From Paraburkholderia atlantica (GTDB lineage Bacteria; Pseudomonadota; Gammaproteobacteria; Burkholderiales; Burkholderiaceae), in NCBI RefSeq assembly GCF_009362785.1, contig NZ_WHNQ01000012.1, forward strand, positions 62,001 through 126,000: a stretch of 64,000 nucleotides of DNA, written 5' to 3'. The position numbers and the translations under genes are program-made. Under the pieces are notes generated by a model, which was not told where the DNA came from, made no database searches, and saw nothing but the letters and a program-made list of their open reading frames with translations. This document shows positions 1 to 8,681 of the stretch, piece after piece (position 1 is the stretch's first letter; each line of letters starts with the position of its first letter).

Positions 1-1122
1 CGCCGCGGCATCCGTGCCACCCGCTGGGCGCCCGCGACGCCCGCGCCCGCATGGCAGCAGGGCGTCGACCCGGCCTGGCTGCGCGAACTCGTGACCTATT
101 GGGCCGGGCAATTCGACTGGCGCGCGGCCGAACGCAAGTTGAACCAGTTGCCGCAATTTCTCGCCGACGTGAACGGCCAGACCGTGCACTTCGCGCATCG
201 GCGCGCCGCGAGCGTTACGCCGGGCTTCCAGGCTTATCCGCTCGTGATCACGCATGGGTGGCCCGGTTCGTTCTTCGAGTTTCACGCGCTGCTCGATCAG
301 TTGTGCGACCCGGCCGCGTTCGGCGCCGATCCCGCCGACGCCTTCGACGTCGTCGCGCCGTCGCTGCCGGGCTTCGCGTTTTCGCCTGCGCCCGCGCAGG
401 CCGGCATGTCCGCGTTCCAGGTCGCGGACCTGTGGGTGTCGCTGATGCGCGGGCTCGGCTACGAGCGCTTCGGCGCGCAGGGCGGCGATCTTGGCGCGGG
501 CGTATCGATCGCGTTGGCCGCGCATCATCCGCGGGTGGTCGACGGCATCCACCTGAACTTCCTGCCGAGTTCTTACGAGCCGGCGATCGGCGCGGCGCAG
601 CGGGAGCTGACCCCGGCCGAGCGGGACTATCTGCGCGAGAAGAACGACTGGGCCGCACTCGAAGGCGGCTACGCGCATCAGCACAGCACCAAACCGCTGA
701 CCGTCGCCGCGTCGCTGAACGATTCGCCGGTGGGGCTCGCCGCATGGATCGGCGAAAAGTTTCGCGCGTGGAGCGATTGCGACGGCGACGTCGAAAGCGT
801 GTTCTCGCAGGACGAGCTGCTGACCAATATCTCGCTGTACTGGTTCACGCAGTGCATCGGCCCGGCGATGCAGATGTATTGGGAAAACCGCCTGCAGCCG
901 ATGCGTTTCTCCGACGGCGAGCGCATCGACACGCCAGTCGGCTTCGCGCTGTTTCCGAAGGAGATCAATCATCCGCCGCGCAGTTGGCTCGAACGAACCT
1001 TCAACGTCGTGCAGTGGAGCGAAATGCCGGCCGGCGGGCACTTCGCGGCGATGGAAAAGCCTGACTTGCTGGCGGCCGAGATTCGGAAGTTCTTCAGGCC
1101 GTTGCGGCAGAAAACACGTTAG
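1..1122 (+). CDS. Epoxide hydrolase, EHN-type alpha/beta hydrolase (5' end missing)
   Basis: The reading frame is open from base 1, so the start lies outside the window; 373 residues are visible. The first codons read RRGIRATRW, which fits the arginine-rich opening of the epoxide hydrolase N-terminal (EHN) domain. The alpha/beta hydrolase core follows with HGWPGSFFEF (oxyanion-hole region), the nucleophile motif GGDLGAG with Asp near visible residue 163, and a C-terminal GGHFAAMEKP that supplies the catalytic His. Family members open epoxides to diols by an Asp-ester intermediate in the cytoplasm. The natural substrate cannot be read from the sequence. A start at the internal GTG near 91 would cut into the EHN domain and is unlikely. 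Confidence 0.88.
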   Translation, partial: RRGIRATRWAPATPAPAWQQGVDPAWLRELVTYWAGQFDWRAAERKLNQLPQFLADVNGQTVHFAHRRAASVTPGFQAYPLVITHGWPGSFFEFHALLDQLCDPAAFGADPADAFDVVAPSLPGFAFSPAPAQAGMSAFQVADLWVSLMRGLGYERFGAQGGDLGAGVSIALAAHHPRVVDGIHLNFLPSSYEPAIGAAQRELTPAERDYLREKNDWAALEGGYAHQHSTKPLTVAASLNDSPVGLAAWIGEKFRAWSDCDGDVESVFSQDELLTNISLYWFTQCIGPAMQMYWENRLQPMRFSDGERIDTPVGFALFPKEINHPPRSWLERTFNVVQWSEMPAGGHFAAMEKPDLLAAEIRKFFRPLRQKTR

Positions 1123-1189
1123 GCCCGGAGCGTAACGCGCAAAGGGCGCATGGTGTATGGCTCAATATTCAACCCGCGAGACCGACAGC

Positions 1190-1804
1190 ATGAGCGCACC
1201 CGTCACGCTGCTTCTGTTCGACCTGGAAGGTGTGCTGTCGCACTACGACCGCGCCGCGCGTGTCGAGCGTCTCGCGGCGATCGCGGGCTGCACGGAAGAG
1301 ACCGTGCGTCATGCGATCTGGGGCTCGGGACTCGAGGCGCGCGCCGATGGCGGCGAAATCGGCGACGACCAATATCTGCGCGAACTCGGCGCGCTGCTCG
1401 GTTATCCGGTGAGCCGCGCCGAATGGCTCGACGCACGGCTCGCGTCGATCACACCAAACGAAACGGCGCTCGCGCTGGCGTCGCGCGCGTCGCAGCGTTG
1501 CCGCATCGCGATACTGACGAACAACTGCCGCCTGCTGACCGATCACATCGCTTATCTGAATCCGCCCGTGGCGCGGCTGTTCGGGGCGCACGTCTATTCG
1601 TCGGCGGCGTTCGGCGCGGCGAAGCCCGCCACGCAAACCTATCTGCGCTGCGTCGAACGGCTCGGCGCGGCCGCAACGGAGACGCTGTTCATCGACGACA
1701 GCGAGGCCAACGTGGACGGCGCGCTCGCGGCTGGTTTGCAGGGCTACCGGTTCGTCGATGCGGATGGTCTGGCTGTCGAATTCGCGAGGCGGGGTGTGCT
1801 TTAG
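1190..1804 (+). CDS. HAD-superfamily hydrolase
   Basis: This 204-residue protein begins MSAPVTLLLFDLEGVL. The haloacid dehalogenase motif I is present with nucleophile Asp11. Motif II is in ILTNNC, the Lys of motif III in GAAKPATQTY, and motif IV in LFIDDSEANV, so the active site looks complete. The usual second Asp of motif I is Glu13 (DLE rather than DLD), which is an acid/base substitution worth noting. The helical cap after motif I places it in subfamily I, with phosphatase or dehalogenase-like activity on a small substrate. An in-frame ATG at 1157 would add 11 residues unrelated to the family, so the second ATG is preferred. Confidence 0.8.
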   Translation: MSAPVTLLLFDLEGVLSHYDRAARVERLAAIAGCTEETVRHAIWGSGLEARADGGEIGDDQYLRELGALLGYPVSRAEWLDARLASITPNETALALASRASQRCRIAILTNNCRLLTDHIAYLNPPVARLFGAHVYSSAAFGAAKPATQTYLRCVERLGAAATETLFIDDSEANVDGALAAGLQGYRFVDADGLAVEFARRGVL

Positions 1805-1853
1805 CCGCTGCGATGACGATCGAACTCCCATGCACGATGGCACCGTATCCGCT

Positions 1854-2813
1854 ATGGCACTTTCTCCCAACCACGCTCACCGCCGCCGCCTTCTGCGCGC
1901 GGCGCTCGGATTACCGGCAACACTCGCGTTGTCGCGCATCACGTCCGGGCAAACCAACAAACCGGCGCAACCCGATACCACCTTACCCCGCATGAACCGC
2001 CGCGCGATCCCGTCCACCGGCGAAGCGCTGCCCGTGATCGGCTGCGGCACGTGGCGCACCTTCGACGTCGGCGACGATGACGCCGCGCGTGCGCAACTCG
2101 CCGACGTGCTGCGCATCCTGTTCGAAGCGGGCGGCTCGGTGATCGATTCATCGCCGATGTACGGTTCGTCGGAAGCGGTCGCGGGTGCGCTGCTCACGCA
2201 GCTCGACGCGCATCGCAAGGCCTTCGTCGCCACCAAAGTCTGGACCGAGGGACGCGAAGCCGGCATCGCGCAGATGGAGGAATCGCTGCGGCGTTTTCAG
2301 CAGCCGCATGTCGATCTGATGCAGATCCACAATCTGCTCGACTGGCGCACGCAGCTCGCGACGTTGCGCGACTGGAAGGCGCGCGGCCGGATTCGCTATC
2401 TCGGCATCACGCATTACACATCGAGCGCGTTCGACCAGGTCGCGGCGGTGATGCGCAGCGAGAAGCCCGACTTCGTGCAGATCAACTACGCCGCCGACGG
2501 TCGCGCGGCCGAGCAACGCATCCTGCCGCTCGCGGCCGAACTCGGCATCGGCGTCGTGATCAACCAGCCGTTCGGCGGCGGTGGATTGCTCGCGCGTGTG
2601 ATGAAAACGCCGTTGCCCGCATGGGCCGCCGAAATCGGCTGCACGAGCTGGGCGCAGGTCCTGTTGAAATTCGTGCTCGCGCAGCCGGCGGTGACGGTCG
2701 TGATTCCCGGCACCGGGCGGCCGCAATACATGGCGGACAACGTGCGCGCGGGATCGGGACCGCTGCCCGACGCAGCGATGCGCGCGCGGATCATCGCGGC
2801 GGTCGGCGGCTGA
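1854..2813 (+). CDS. Aldo/keto reductase with Tat-like leader
   Basis: This is an AKR-fold oxidoreductase of 319 residues. The tetrad is visible as Asp98 and Tyr103 (VIDSSPMYGSSE), Lys128 (VATKVW) and His159 (LMQIHN). The C-terminal VIPGTGRP segment fits the NADPH phosphate site. The N-terminus has a twin-arginine-like stretch RRRLLRAALG followed by a hydrophobic run, so export as a folded enzyme is possible. That is why the ATG at 1854 was chosen; an ATG at 1830 is an alternative. The longest frame overlaps the preceding HAD gene, which argues for a later start. No cognate partner is adjacent. Confidence 0.8.
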   Translation: MALSPNHAHRRRLLRAALGLPATLALSRITSGQTNKPAQPDTTLPRMNRRAIPSTGEALPVIGCGTWRTFDVGDDDAARAQLADVLRILFEAGGSVIDSSPMYGSSEAVAGALLTQLDAHRKAFVATKVWTEGREAGIAQMEESLRRFQQPHVDLMQIHNLLDWRTQLATLRDWKARGRIRYLGITHYTSSAFDQVAAVMRSEKPDFVQINYAADGRAAEQRILPLAAELGIGVVINQPFGGGGLLARVMKTPLPAWAAEIGCTSWAQVLLKFVLAQPAVTVVIPGTGRPQYMADNVRAGSGPLPDAAMRARIIAAVGG

Positions 2814-2938
2814 CGTAATGTTCAATCCAATGTGTAATCCGTCACGGCGTTTACTGGCCGCTTTCTGTTCGCATACACGCGCCGCCTCCCACAAACGCCG
2901 CACGACGCGGGAATAAAACCCGCCACCCGACAGTCATG

Positions 2939-2980
2939 CCTCACGAACCGGGTTCGGTTCGACGAATCCCTATCGTGAGG
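2939..2980 (+). promoter_or_regulatory. Leader hairpin that contains the ribosome binding site of the phosphoesterase gene
   Basis: A perfect 8-bp inverted repeat, CCTCACGA (2939-2946) and TCGTGAGG (2973-2980), flanks a 26-nt loop holding a smaller ACCG/CGGT hairpin (2947-2950 with 2955-2958). The 3' arm includes the GAGG Shine-Dalgarno element five bases before the ATG at 2986. In the mRNA the ribosome site would therefore be paired. The pairing is seen; control by temperature or ligand is inference. Confidence 0.45.
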
Positions 2981-2985
2981 TCATC

Positions 2986-3930
2986 ATGTCGTCACAACAT
3001 TCATTCGATCCGGCGCGTCGCGGCGCGCTGAAGTGTCTTGCGTTCGGTGGCCTGGGCACCGTGTTCATGCTGTCGGGCGGTGTGCTGACGCCGGTCGAAC
3101 TCGCGCTCGCGGCCGACGCGAAGACCGCGACGCCAGCGGCGGGCACGCCGCTTTTCCTGCAGATCAGCGACACGCATATCGGCTTCAACAAGGAAGCGAA
3201 TCCCGACGTGGCGGGCACGTTGAAACAGACGATCGATTACGTCAACGCGATGCCGTCGCGGCCGCCGCTCGCGATTCACACCGGCGATATCACGCACCTG
3301 TCGAAGCCCGCGGAATTCGATCTGGCCGCGCAGTTGATGTCGGGACTGAAGATCACCGAGCTGCACACGGTCCCCGGCGAGCATGACGTCACCGATGGCC
3401 CCGGCACCGAGTACTTCAGCCGCTTCGGCAAGGCGTCGGATAACCGCGGCTATTACAGCTTCGATCACCAGGGCGTGCATTTCGTCGGCCTCGTCAACGT
3501 GATGAATTTCAAGCCGAACGGCCTCGGCGGTCTCGGCGGCGAGCAGCTCGAATGGCTCGAAAACGATCTGAAAGGCCGCGCGTCGAGCACCCCGGTCGTC
3601 GTGTTCGCGCATATGCCGATGTGGACGATCTACGAGCCGTGGGGTTGGGGCACGGGTGACGCGGGACAGGCGATGGACTATCTGAAGCGCTTCGGTTCGG
3701 TGACGGTGCTGAACGGTCACATTCATCAGATCGTGACGAAGGTCGAAGGCAACGTGACGTTCCATACCGCCCGCTCGACCGCCTATCCGCAACCGACCGC
3801 CGGCCAGGGCGAAGGCCCGGGGCCGCTGAAGGTCGCGAGCGACCAGTTGCCGAAGATGCTCGGCGTGACGAGCGTCAGCATCGCGCGTCATCCGCTGAAG
3901 GCGACGCTCGACGACACGACGCTCGCCTGA
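2986..3930 (+). CDS. Tat-exported calcineurin-like metallophosphoesterase
   Basis: The 314-residue protein opens with an RRGALK twin-arginine motif and a hydrophobic segment ending near AAD at 42-44, indicating periplasmic export as a folded metalloprotein. Dinuclear-metal motifs follow in family order: DTH (Asp62, His64), GD (Asp101), GEHD (131-134), FAH (His209) and GHIH (His245, His247). The canonical GNHD motif has Glu132 instead of Asn, which may change metal preference or activity. The cupredoxin gene begins 33 bases downstream in the same direction, so the two are probably co-transcribed. The substrate is not evident. The ribosome site sits in a hairpin (2939-2980). Confidence 0.85.
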   Translation: MSSQHSFDPARRGALKCLAFGGLGTVFMLSGGVLTPVELALAADAKTATPAAGTPLFLQISDTHIGFNKEANPDVAGTLKQTIDYVNAMPSRPPLAIHTGDITHLSKPAEFDLAAQLMSGLKITELHTVPGEHDVTDGPGTEYFSRFGKASDNRGYYSFDHQGVHFVGLVNVMNFKPNGLGGLGGEQLEWLENDLKGRASSTPVVVFAHMPMWTIYEPWGWGTGDAGQAMDYLKRFGSVTVLNGHIHQIVTKVEGNVTFHTARSTAYPQPTAGQGEGPGPLKVASDQLPKMLGVTSVSIARHPLKATLDDTTLA

Positions 3931-3963
3931 CGGCACGCGCTACTTTTAAGCTCGAGGAGATCA

Positions 3964-4368
3964 ATGATGCCAACCAACCTGAAGGGCCGGGCACTCGCAG
4001 TTGCGCTCGGCAGTGCCGCGATTCTGGCGATGTCGGCGGGGCTCGGCTTCGCGCAAACCACCATGCCGATGCCGATGCAGATGCCGATGAAGGCGGCGCA
4101 GCCACAGACCGTTGCGTCGACGCCTAACGCGATGTTCATGAAGAACTTTAATTTCACGCCGACGGAGCTGACCGTCAAGGCGGGCACGACGGTCACATGG
4201 AAAAATCTCGACGGCGAGCCGCACACGGTGGTCAACGATGCGGGCCTGTTCCGCTCGGCCGCACTCGATCAGGACGATACCTATCAATTCAAGTTCGATA
4301 AACCGGGCGTGTACAAGATCTTCTGCGGCATCCATCCGAACATGCGGGCCACCATTACCGTGCAATGA
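3964..4368 (+). CDS. Periplasmic cupredoxin-domain protein
   Basis: This 134-residue exported protein has a signal peptide ending near GFAQ (28-31). A methionine-rich stretch follows (MPMPMQMPM, 34-42), then a single cupredoxin domain. The type 1 copper ligands are His87 (EPHTVV), Cys121, His124 and Met127 (CGIHPNM), the pattern of amicyanin/pseudoazurin-like electron carriers. A GAGGAG site precedes tandem ATGs at 3964 and 3967. It sits directly behind the Tat phosphoesterase, suggesting a shared periplasmic role. The Met-rich segment resembles Cu(I)-binding tails, but copper handling rather than electron transfer is inference. Confidence 0.85.
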   Translation: MMPTNLKGRALAVALGSAAILAMSAGLGFAQTTMPMPMQMPMKAAQPQTVASTPNAMFMKNFNFTPTELTVKAGTTVTWKNLDGEPHTVVNDAGLFRSAALDQDDTYQFKFDKPGVYKIFCGIHPNMRATITVQ

Positions 4369-4394
4369 GCCGTGCAATGAGCCGTGCAATGAGC
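4359..4394 (+). repeat. Three tandem 12-bp copies across the cupredoxin stop codon
   Basis: The unit CGTGCAATGAGC occurs three times in perfect tandem (4359-4370, 4371-4382, 4383-4394). Because the unit is a multiple of three, each copy repeats the terminal Val-Gln-stop of the cupredoxin gene in frame. The array looks like recent slippage and gives the gene two spare stop codons. Confidence 0.9.
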
Positions 4395-4418
4395 GGTGAA
4401 TCGGACAACCCGCGCCGC

Positions 4419-5486
4419 TCACGCGGTATGCAGCTCGCTCAACCGGCATAGCAGAATCCCATAGCCGGTCAGATGCCCGAGGTACACGCGCGTAAACACG
4501 TTCGACGCAGGCAGGTCCTCGGTCAGCTGACGCAGGTCCTCCATATGCAGAGGCGGGGCGCCGAGCGGCGGACGCTCGACGCGCAGGTCCGCCGCCTCGG
4601 CCAACTGCCGGTGAGCGTTGACGAGGCGCGCGAGCCGCGCGAGAAACATTTCGCGCCACGCGGCATCGAGCGCGGCGAACTGATCGTGAAACGTGTCCAT
4701 CGTTTCGAGAAAATTGACCAGCGAATCGAAAGTCTCCTGATAGCACGCGAACACCGGCAGCCTTGCCGCGTTGCGCTTCAGATGCGGCGACACCCACGCC
4801 TGCTCGAGGTCGGTCTTCAGCAGCAGGTGCGCCTGCTTCAGGTTCGTGCTCAGTGTGCGCAGCTTCGAGGCCGCCGGCTTGATCTGCGCTTTGTCGAGCT
4901 GACCTGCGGCCAGTTGCGCGACGACGTCGGTGGCCTGTTCGTTGCCGTCGTTGACGAGCGTATTCGCCCAGTAGCCGTGATCGGGCGGAAACGCGATCTG
5001 CTGGATCACGAAGCCGAGGAACATGCCCAGCACCACGCCAATCAGACGCTGTTCGAGCAGTGGCAGATGTTCGCCGGTATACAGCACGAGCGTGATCGGC
5101 ACCGTAATGCTGGTCATCTGGAACAGTGACGGCCGCAGCGCGACGATGCTGAAGATCACGAGCGGCAGCAGCGCCGCGCCCATCCACAGGTGCGGCGCGG
5201 TCAGCCAGATCAGCAGCGTGCCGATCGGCATCGCCACCACGTTGGAAAACACCCGCTTGTAGAAGTAGCTTCGCGCCGCCGAAATCGAGCTACCGAGCGC
5301 CAGCGTCAGCATCGTCGAACCGGCGAGCGGCACGGCCGCGTCGGGAAAACCGAGCAGGTACGGGATGCCGAAACCGATCCACAGGCCGAGCGTCAGCTTC
5401 GTGTATTTGGCGGTTTCCGAAAGAGAGAAGCGCGCGAGCGCGCGGTGCCACGGCGTGAGGGGTTTGTGCTGATACCTGTTCGACAT
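4419..5486 (-). CDS. FUSC/aromatic acid exporter-like inner-membrane protein
   Basis: The 355-residue protein has an N-terminal hydrophobic half with about six membrane segments (roughly 25-165). A long helical cytoplasmic half follows, as in the FUSC/ArAE (fusaric acid resistance, p-hydroxybenzoate efflux) families. The start MSNRYQHKPL at 5486 was chosen because upstream in-frame sequence is low-complexity and unlike a coding N-terminus. It is convergent with the cupredoxin gene. No membrane-fusion or outer-membrane partner is next to it, so it may act alone or with unlinked partners. The exported substrate is unknown. Confidence 0.75.
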   Translation of the reverse strand: MSNRYQHKPLTPWHRALARFSLSETAKYTKLTLGLWIGFGIPYLLGFPDAAVPLAGSTMLTLALGSSISAARSYFYKRVFSNVVAMPIGTLLIWLTAPHLWMGAALLPLVIFSIVALRPSLFQMTSITVPITLVLYTGEHLPLLEQRLIGVVLGMFLGFVIQQIAFPPDHGYWANTLVNDGNEQATDVVAQLAAGQLDKAQIKPAASKLRTLSTNLKQAHLLLKTDLEQAWVSPHLKRNAARLPVFACYQETFDSLVNFLETMDTFHDQFAALDAAWREMFLARLARLVNAHRQLAEAADLRVERPPLGAPPLHMEDLRQLTEDLPASNVFTRVYLGHLTGYGILLCRLSELHTA

Positions 5487-6049
5487 GATTTTTATGCTGA
5501 CCGATGACGTAGGGCCGGGCACCGTGCGGCACGGCGCGCGTTCGCGACATGCGCAGGTGACCTTACCACCACGCGCGGACGGTTTCGGGAATTCGCACGG
5601 TACCAGGTTCGCGGGATACTGCTCAAGGCGCGCGGCGCTTACTCCCACGCGGGTTTCAAGCGATGCTCCGGGTGTCGGGCATCGGTGCGCCATCAGGCCC
5701 GGATGTTGCGTGCGAAACGGCGACCGCGTTGGCGCGTTTCGCGGAACCCGCGTCGCATCGGGCGTCGCGGTGACGGCAGGCGCGCGGCTGGCTGAGTCGC
5801 TGTTAGCGAGGTGGGAGTTTTTACCAAATTTGCACGCTTTTTTGCCAACTCATGCGGTGTCTGGCGGCGTCGTCTGATGCACCCTGGAAGCGAGGCGGAA
5901 ACGCAACGCTGCTGTGTTGTCGGCCGTTCGCGACAGGATTACATTCATTGAGCATTGCGTGCGGCGGCAGCCAGCGAGCGCGGCTTACGCGGCGACTCGT
6001 CAGTGCGCCAGCTTGTCAGCAGGAAGTGGCATACCCGGAGCGTATTGCG
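5487..6049. other. Long intergenic region between divergent genes
   Basis: These 563 bases separate the FUSC-like gene (minus strand) from the membrane protein gene (plus strand). Open frames here have atypical residue composition and no ribosome sites, so none is called. The region should hold both promoters. A T-rich patch near 5817-5845 is the only obvious AT-rich island. No repeat or RNA gene was recognised. Confidence 0.5.
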
Positions 6050-6805
6050 ATGGCTACCGATCCCGACGATACCGACTTGCGTGATTCCACAACGGACGGC
6101 CGTTCCTCCTTCGAACCCGACGGCACCGACGAATCGGGCGTGCCGCCGCCGCGCTTCGGCCGCCTCGCGCTGTGCCTCGCGGCGGCCGGTGCGCTGACCT
6201 TCGGCGTGATGGGCACCGTCGCCTACGGCGTCTGGTTCAACCAGGATCAGCAGACCTACGCGGATGCCATTGCGGGCGCACGCCAGGCGCTCGGTTCGTC
6301 GGCGCCCGCGGTGCCGACGGTGGCCGTCGCGCACGCGCCGCAGGAGGCCGCCACGCCCTCCATCGCGCAGTCGGCCACGCAAGCCACCGCCTCAGACGTC
6401 GCGCTCGCAACGGCCGGCGCGAACGGCGGCTTCGAGGACACCAACCCGGCCGTGTGGTCCGGTCAGATCCACCCGAGTACGCCTGAGCCGAATCTCACCG
6501 CCGCGCTGGCCGATACGCCGGTCGATACATCGGCGGACCTGTCGGCGGATCTGTCGACCCATCCACCCACGGCCCCGATTGTTCCCACGCCACCGCCGCG
6601 CTCGACGCGGCACGTCGCCAATTCGACCGCGAAGCCCGCGGGCGGTCACGACGCGAAAGAAACGCGCGTCGCGCAGCAGGAGCGGCGCGCGTCGTCGCAG
6701 CACAGGGGCGGTCTGTTTGCGCGGATCGGACAGTTCTTTCGACGCGTGAGCTATCGTCAACATGACAACGGCCGACAGCAACAAGATCCGTACTCCCATC
6801 CCTGA
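6050..6805 (+). CDS. Single-pass membrane protein of unknown function
   Basis: This 251-residue protein is not recognised. It has an acidic cytoplasmic N-terminus, one transmembrane helix (about residues 41-64), then a long Ala/Pro/Thr-rich region and a basic, Arg-rich C-terminus (GLFARIGQFFRR). The ATG at 6050 follows a CGGAG site; an upstream in-frame extension has no such signal. Its 3' end overlaps the diguanylate cyclase gene by 44 bases, implying translational coupling and a possible shared role at the membrane. No catalytic motif is visible. Confidence 0.7.
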   Translation: MATDPDDTDLRDSTTDGRSSFEPDGTDESGVPPPRFGRLALCLAAAGALTFGVMGTVAYGVWFNQDQQTYADAIAGARQALGSSAPAVPTVAVAHAPQEAATPSIAQSATQATASDVALATAGANGGFEDTNPAVWSGQIHPSTPEPNLTAALADTPVDTSADLSADLSTHPPTAPIVPTPPPRSTRHVANSTAKPAGGHDAKETRVAQQERRASSQHRGGLFARIGQFFRRVSYRQHDNGRQQQDPYSHP

Positions 6806-7958
6806 GCACGCGGTCGCCGGGTCAGCAGGGCAAGCCGGGCTGCGCGGCGCCGCACACGCGCGCGGGCCGGTGTGGCGCTTCCGGCCGGGGCCCGCGAGCG
6901 TCGCCGTGGCCGCGCTGTTGTGTCTGCTGTTCGGCCTGCTGTATGTGGCGATCCAGATCCGCACGGTGTTTTCCGATCAGCTGAAGCAGGAGTACGCGGG
7001 CCTCGTGCTCGAAGCCGCCGAGCGCGTCGACAGCGCGCGCGAACAGTTGGCCGCGTGGAAGCGCATGGCCGACACTCCGGCGAGTCACGACGCGTCGTTC
7101 GTGCCGGCCTATGAGGCGGCGCGCGCAGAACTCGCGCGGCGTTTCGCGTCGCTCGCGGCGCTCGTCAACGCGAGTCCGTCGCCAGCGCCGCCCATTCCGT
7201 CGATGTCACCGACCCAGGCGACGCCCGAAGCCGTCGCGACGGTGCTGGGCAGCGTCTCGGCCTACTGGCGCGCGCAACGCGACGCGTCGAGCGCCGACGT
7301 GCGGCTGCGGGTCGCGCACGTCGCGCGCACGCTGATCGCGCTCGCCGCGCTGCTGTTCTGCATGCTGATCACGGCGCTCGGCATGTACGCGAAGCGCAAT
7401 CGCCAGCTCGCGGGGCAGTCGCACGAGTTCGAGCTGGCGTCGCTGCACGATTCGCTGACCGGCCTGTCGAACCGCCGCAAGCTGCTGGCCGCGCTCGACG
7501 CCGCCGCCAAAAACGCGCGGACCCTGGCCGTCGAGCAGCGCCTCGCCGTGCTGTATATCGACCTCGACGGTTTCAAGCAGGTCAACGATTCGTTCGGGCA
7601 TCGCACCGGCGACGAATTCCTCGCCGCGGTGTCCGCGCGCTTTCGCGCGTCGGTGCGCAAAGGCGATCTGGTCGCGCGCATTGGCGGCGACGAGTTCGCG
7701 GTGCTGGTGCGCACCTTCGCCGGCGATGACGAGCTCGCCGAGATCGCGCGCCGGCTGATGGCCTGCGTGGTCGAGACCGACGAGCAGATGGGAATCGGCC
7801 GCGTGCGGGCGAGCGTGGGGATCGCGAGCTATCCCGACGACGTCGACGATCACCGCCGTCTGATCGCCGCCGCCGATGCCGCGATGTATCAGGTCAAGCG
7901 CGACGGCAAGAACGGCTTCGCGTTCGCCGCGCAGACGGGCAGGGAAGCGGCAATGTGA
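6762..7958 (+). CDS. Membrane-bound diguanylate cyclase (GGDEF)
   Basis: The 398-residue protein has transmembrane helices near 45-65 and 189-209 flanking a periplasmic sensor region of about 120 residues. A GGDEF domain follows (about 225-390). The active-site motif is an intact GGDEF at 308-312. The RxxD product-inhibition site is present as RKGD (299-302), five residues before it. It should make c-di-GMP from two GTP and be feedback inhibited. The sensor region matches no domain that can be named by eye. It overlaps the preceding membrane protein gene by 44 bases, so the two may form a signalling pair. Confidence 0.9.
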   Translation: MTTADSNKIRTPIPEHAVAGSAGQAGLRGAAHARGPVWRFRPGPASVAVAALLCLLFGLLYVAIQIRTVFSDQLKQEYAGLVLEAAERVDSAREQLAAWKRMADTPASHDASFVPAYEAARAELARRFASLAALVNASPSPAPPIPSMSPTQATPEAVATVLGSVSAYWRAQRDASSADVRLRVAHVARTLIALAALLFCMLITALGMYAKRNRQLAGQSHEFELASLHDSLTGLSNRRKLLAALDAAAKNARTLAVEQRLAVLYIDLDGFKQVNDSFGHRTGDEFLAAVSARFRASVRKGDLVARIGGDEFAVLVRTFAGDDELAEIARRLMACVVETDEQMGIGRVRASVGIASYPDDVDDHRRLIAAADAAMYQVKRDGKNGFAFAAQTGREAAM

Positions 7959-7977
7959 AGCTCGAGCCTGTCGAGCG

Positions 7978-8628
7978 TCACTGAGCGTCGTTGCGCCACT
8001 CGGTCAGCTTCTCGCGCTCGTTGAGTTCGATGAACGCCGGCCGTGCGCGCAGCTTGCGGATGTAGGCCGCGAGATGCGGCCAGCCCACCGTCGCCGGGTG
8101 GGGCATGTTGCGGGTCCAGCGCATCAGCACGAGCGCGAGCAGATCGGCGGTGCTGAGCTTGTCGCCGGCGAGGTACGCGTGGCCACCGGCGAAATGCGCG
8201 TCGAGCCGCGCGCACGCTGCTTCGATGCGGCGTTGCGCGAGCGCGCGCACCGCGTCGGCGCCGGCCGGGTCGCCGTCGCTTGCGGCGTAGAACCAGTCGC
8301 GCATCGCGGGCAGCAGCGTGTTCGCGAGGTAGATCATCCATTCGAGCCATTCGCCGCGTGCGGGCGTACCGGGCGCGGGCGCGAGCCCGGCGTCGGCGTG
8401 ACGCTCGGCGAGCAGCATCAGCAGCGCGGCCGATTCATGCCGGGGCACGCCATCGACGACCAGCGTCGGCACGCGTCCAGCCGGGTTCAAGCGCAGATAC
8501 TCGGGATCGTGCTGCTGGCCCGCGTCGATATCGACGAGGCGCGCTTCGAACGGCACGCCCATTTCGAGCAGCATCCAATGCACGGGCATGCTGGCCGCGC
8601 CGGGCGAGTAGTAGAGAACGTAGGACAT
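7978..8628 (-). CDS. Glutathione S-transferase family protein
   Basis: The 216-residue protein has the GST layout. The N-terminal thioredoxin-like half begins MSYVLYYSPGAASM and carries the glutathione-site pattern RVPTLVVDG...ESAALLMLLAE. The C-terminal helical half contains AYLAGDKLSTADLLAL, the conserved N-capping box region. The start at 8628 follows a GGAGC ribosome site; a longer frame to 8721 would run through a terminator. Such proteins conjugate glutathione or act as lyases/isomerases in the cytoplasm. The substrate is unknown. It lies downstream of the symporter operon but is separated by a terminator. Confidence 0.85.
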   Translation of the reverse strand: MSYVLYYSPGAASMPVHWMLLEMGVPFEARLVDIDAGQQHDPEYLRLNPAGRVPTLVVDGVPRHESAALLMLLAERHADAGLAPAPGTPARGEWLEWMIYLANTLLPAMRDWFYAASDGDPAGADAVRALAQRRIEAACARLDAHFAGGHAYLAGDKLSTADLLALVLMRWTRNMPHPATVGWPHLAAYIRKLRARPAFIELNEREKLTEWRNDAQ

Positions 8629-8681
8629 GTCGGGGCTCCGGGGATCGAGGGATGAGCGGTCGAACCGTGAACCGAAAGAAT

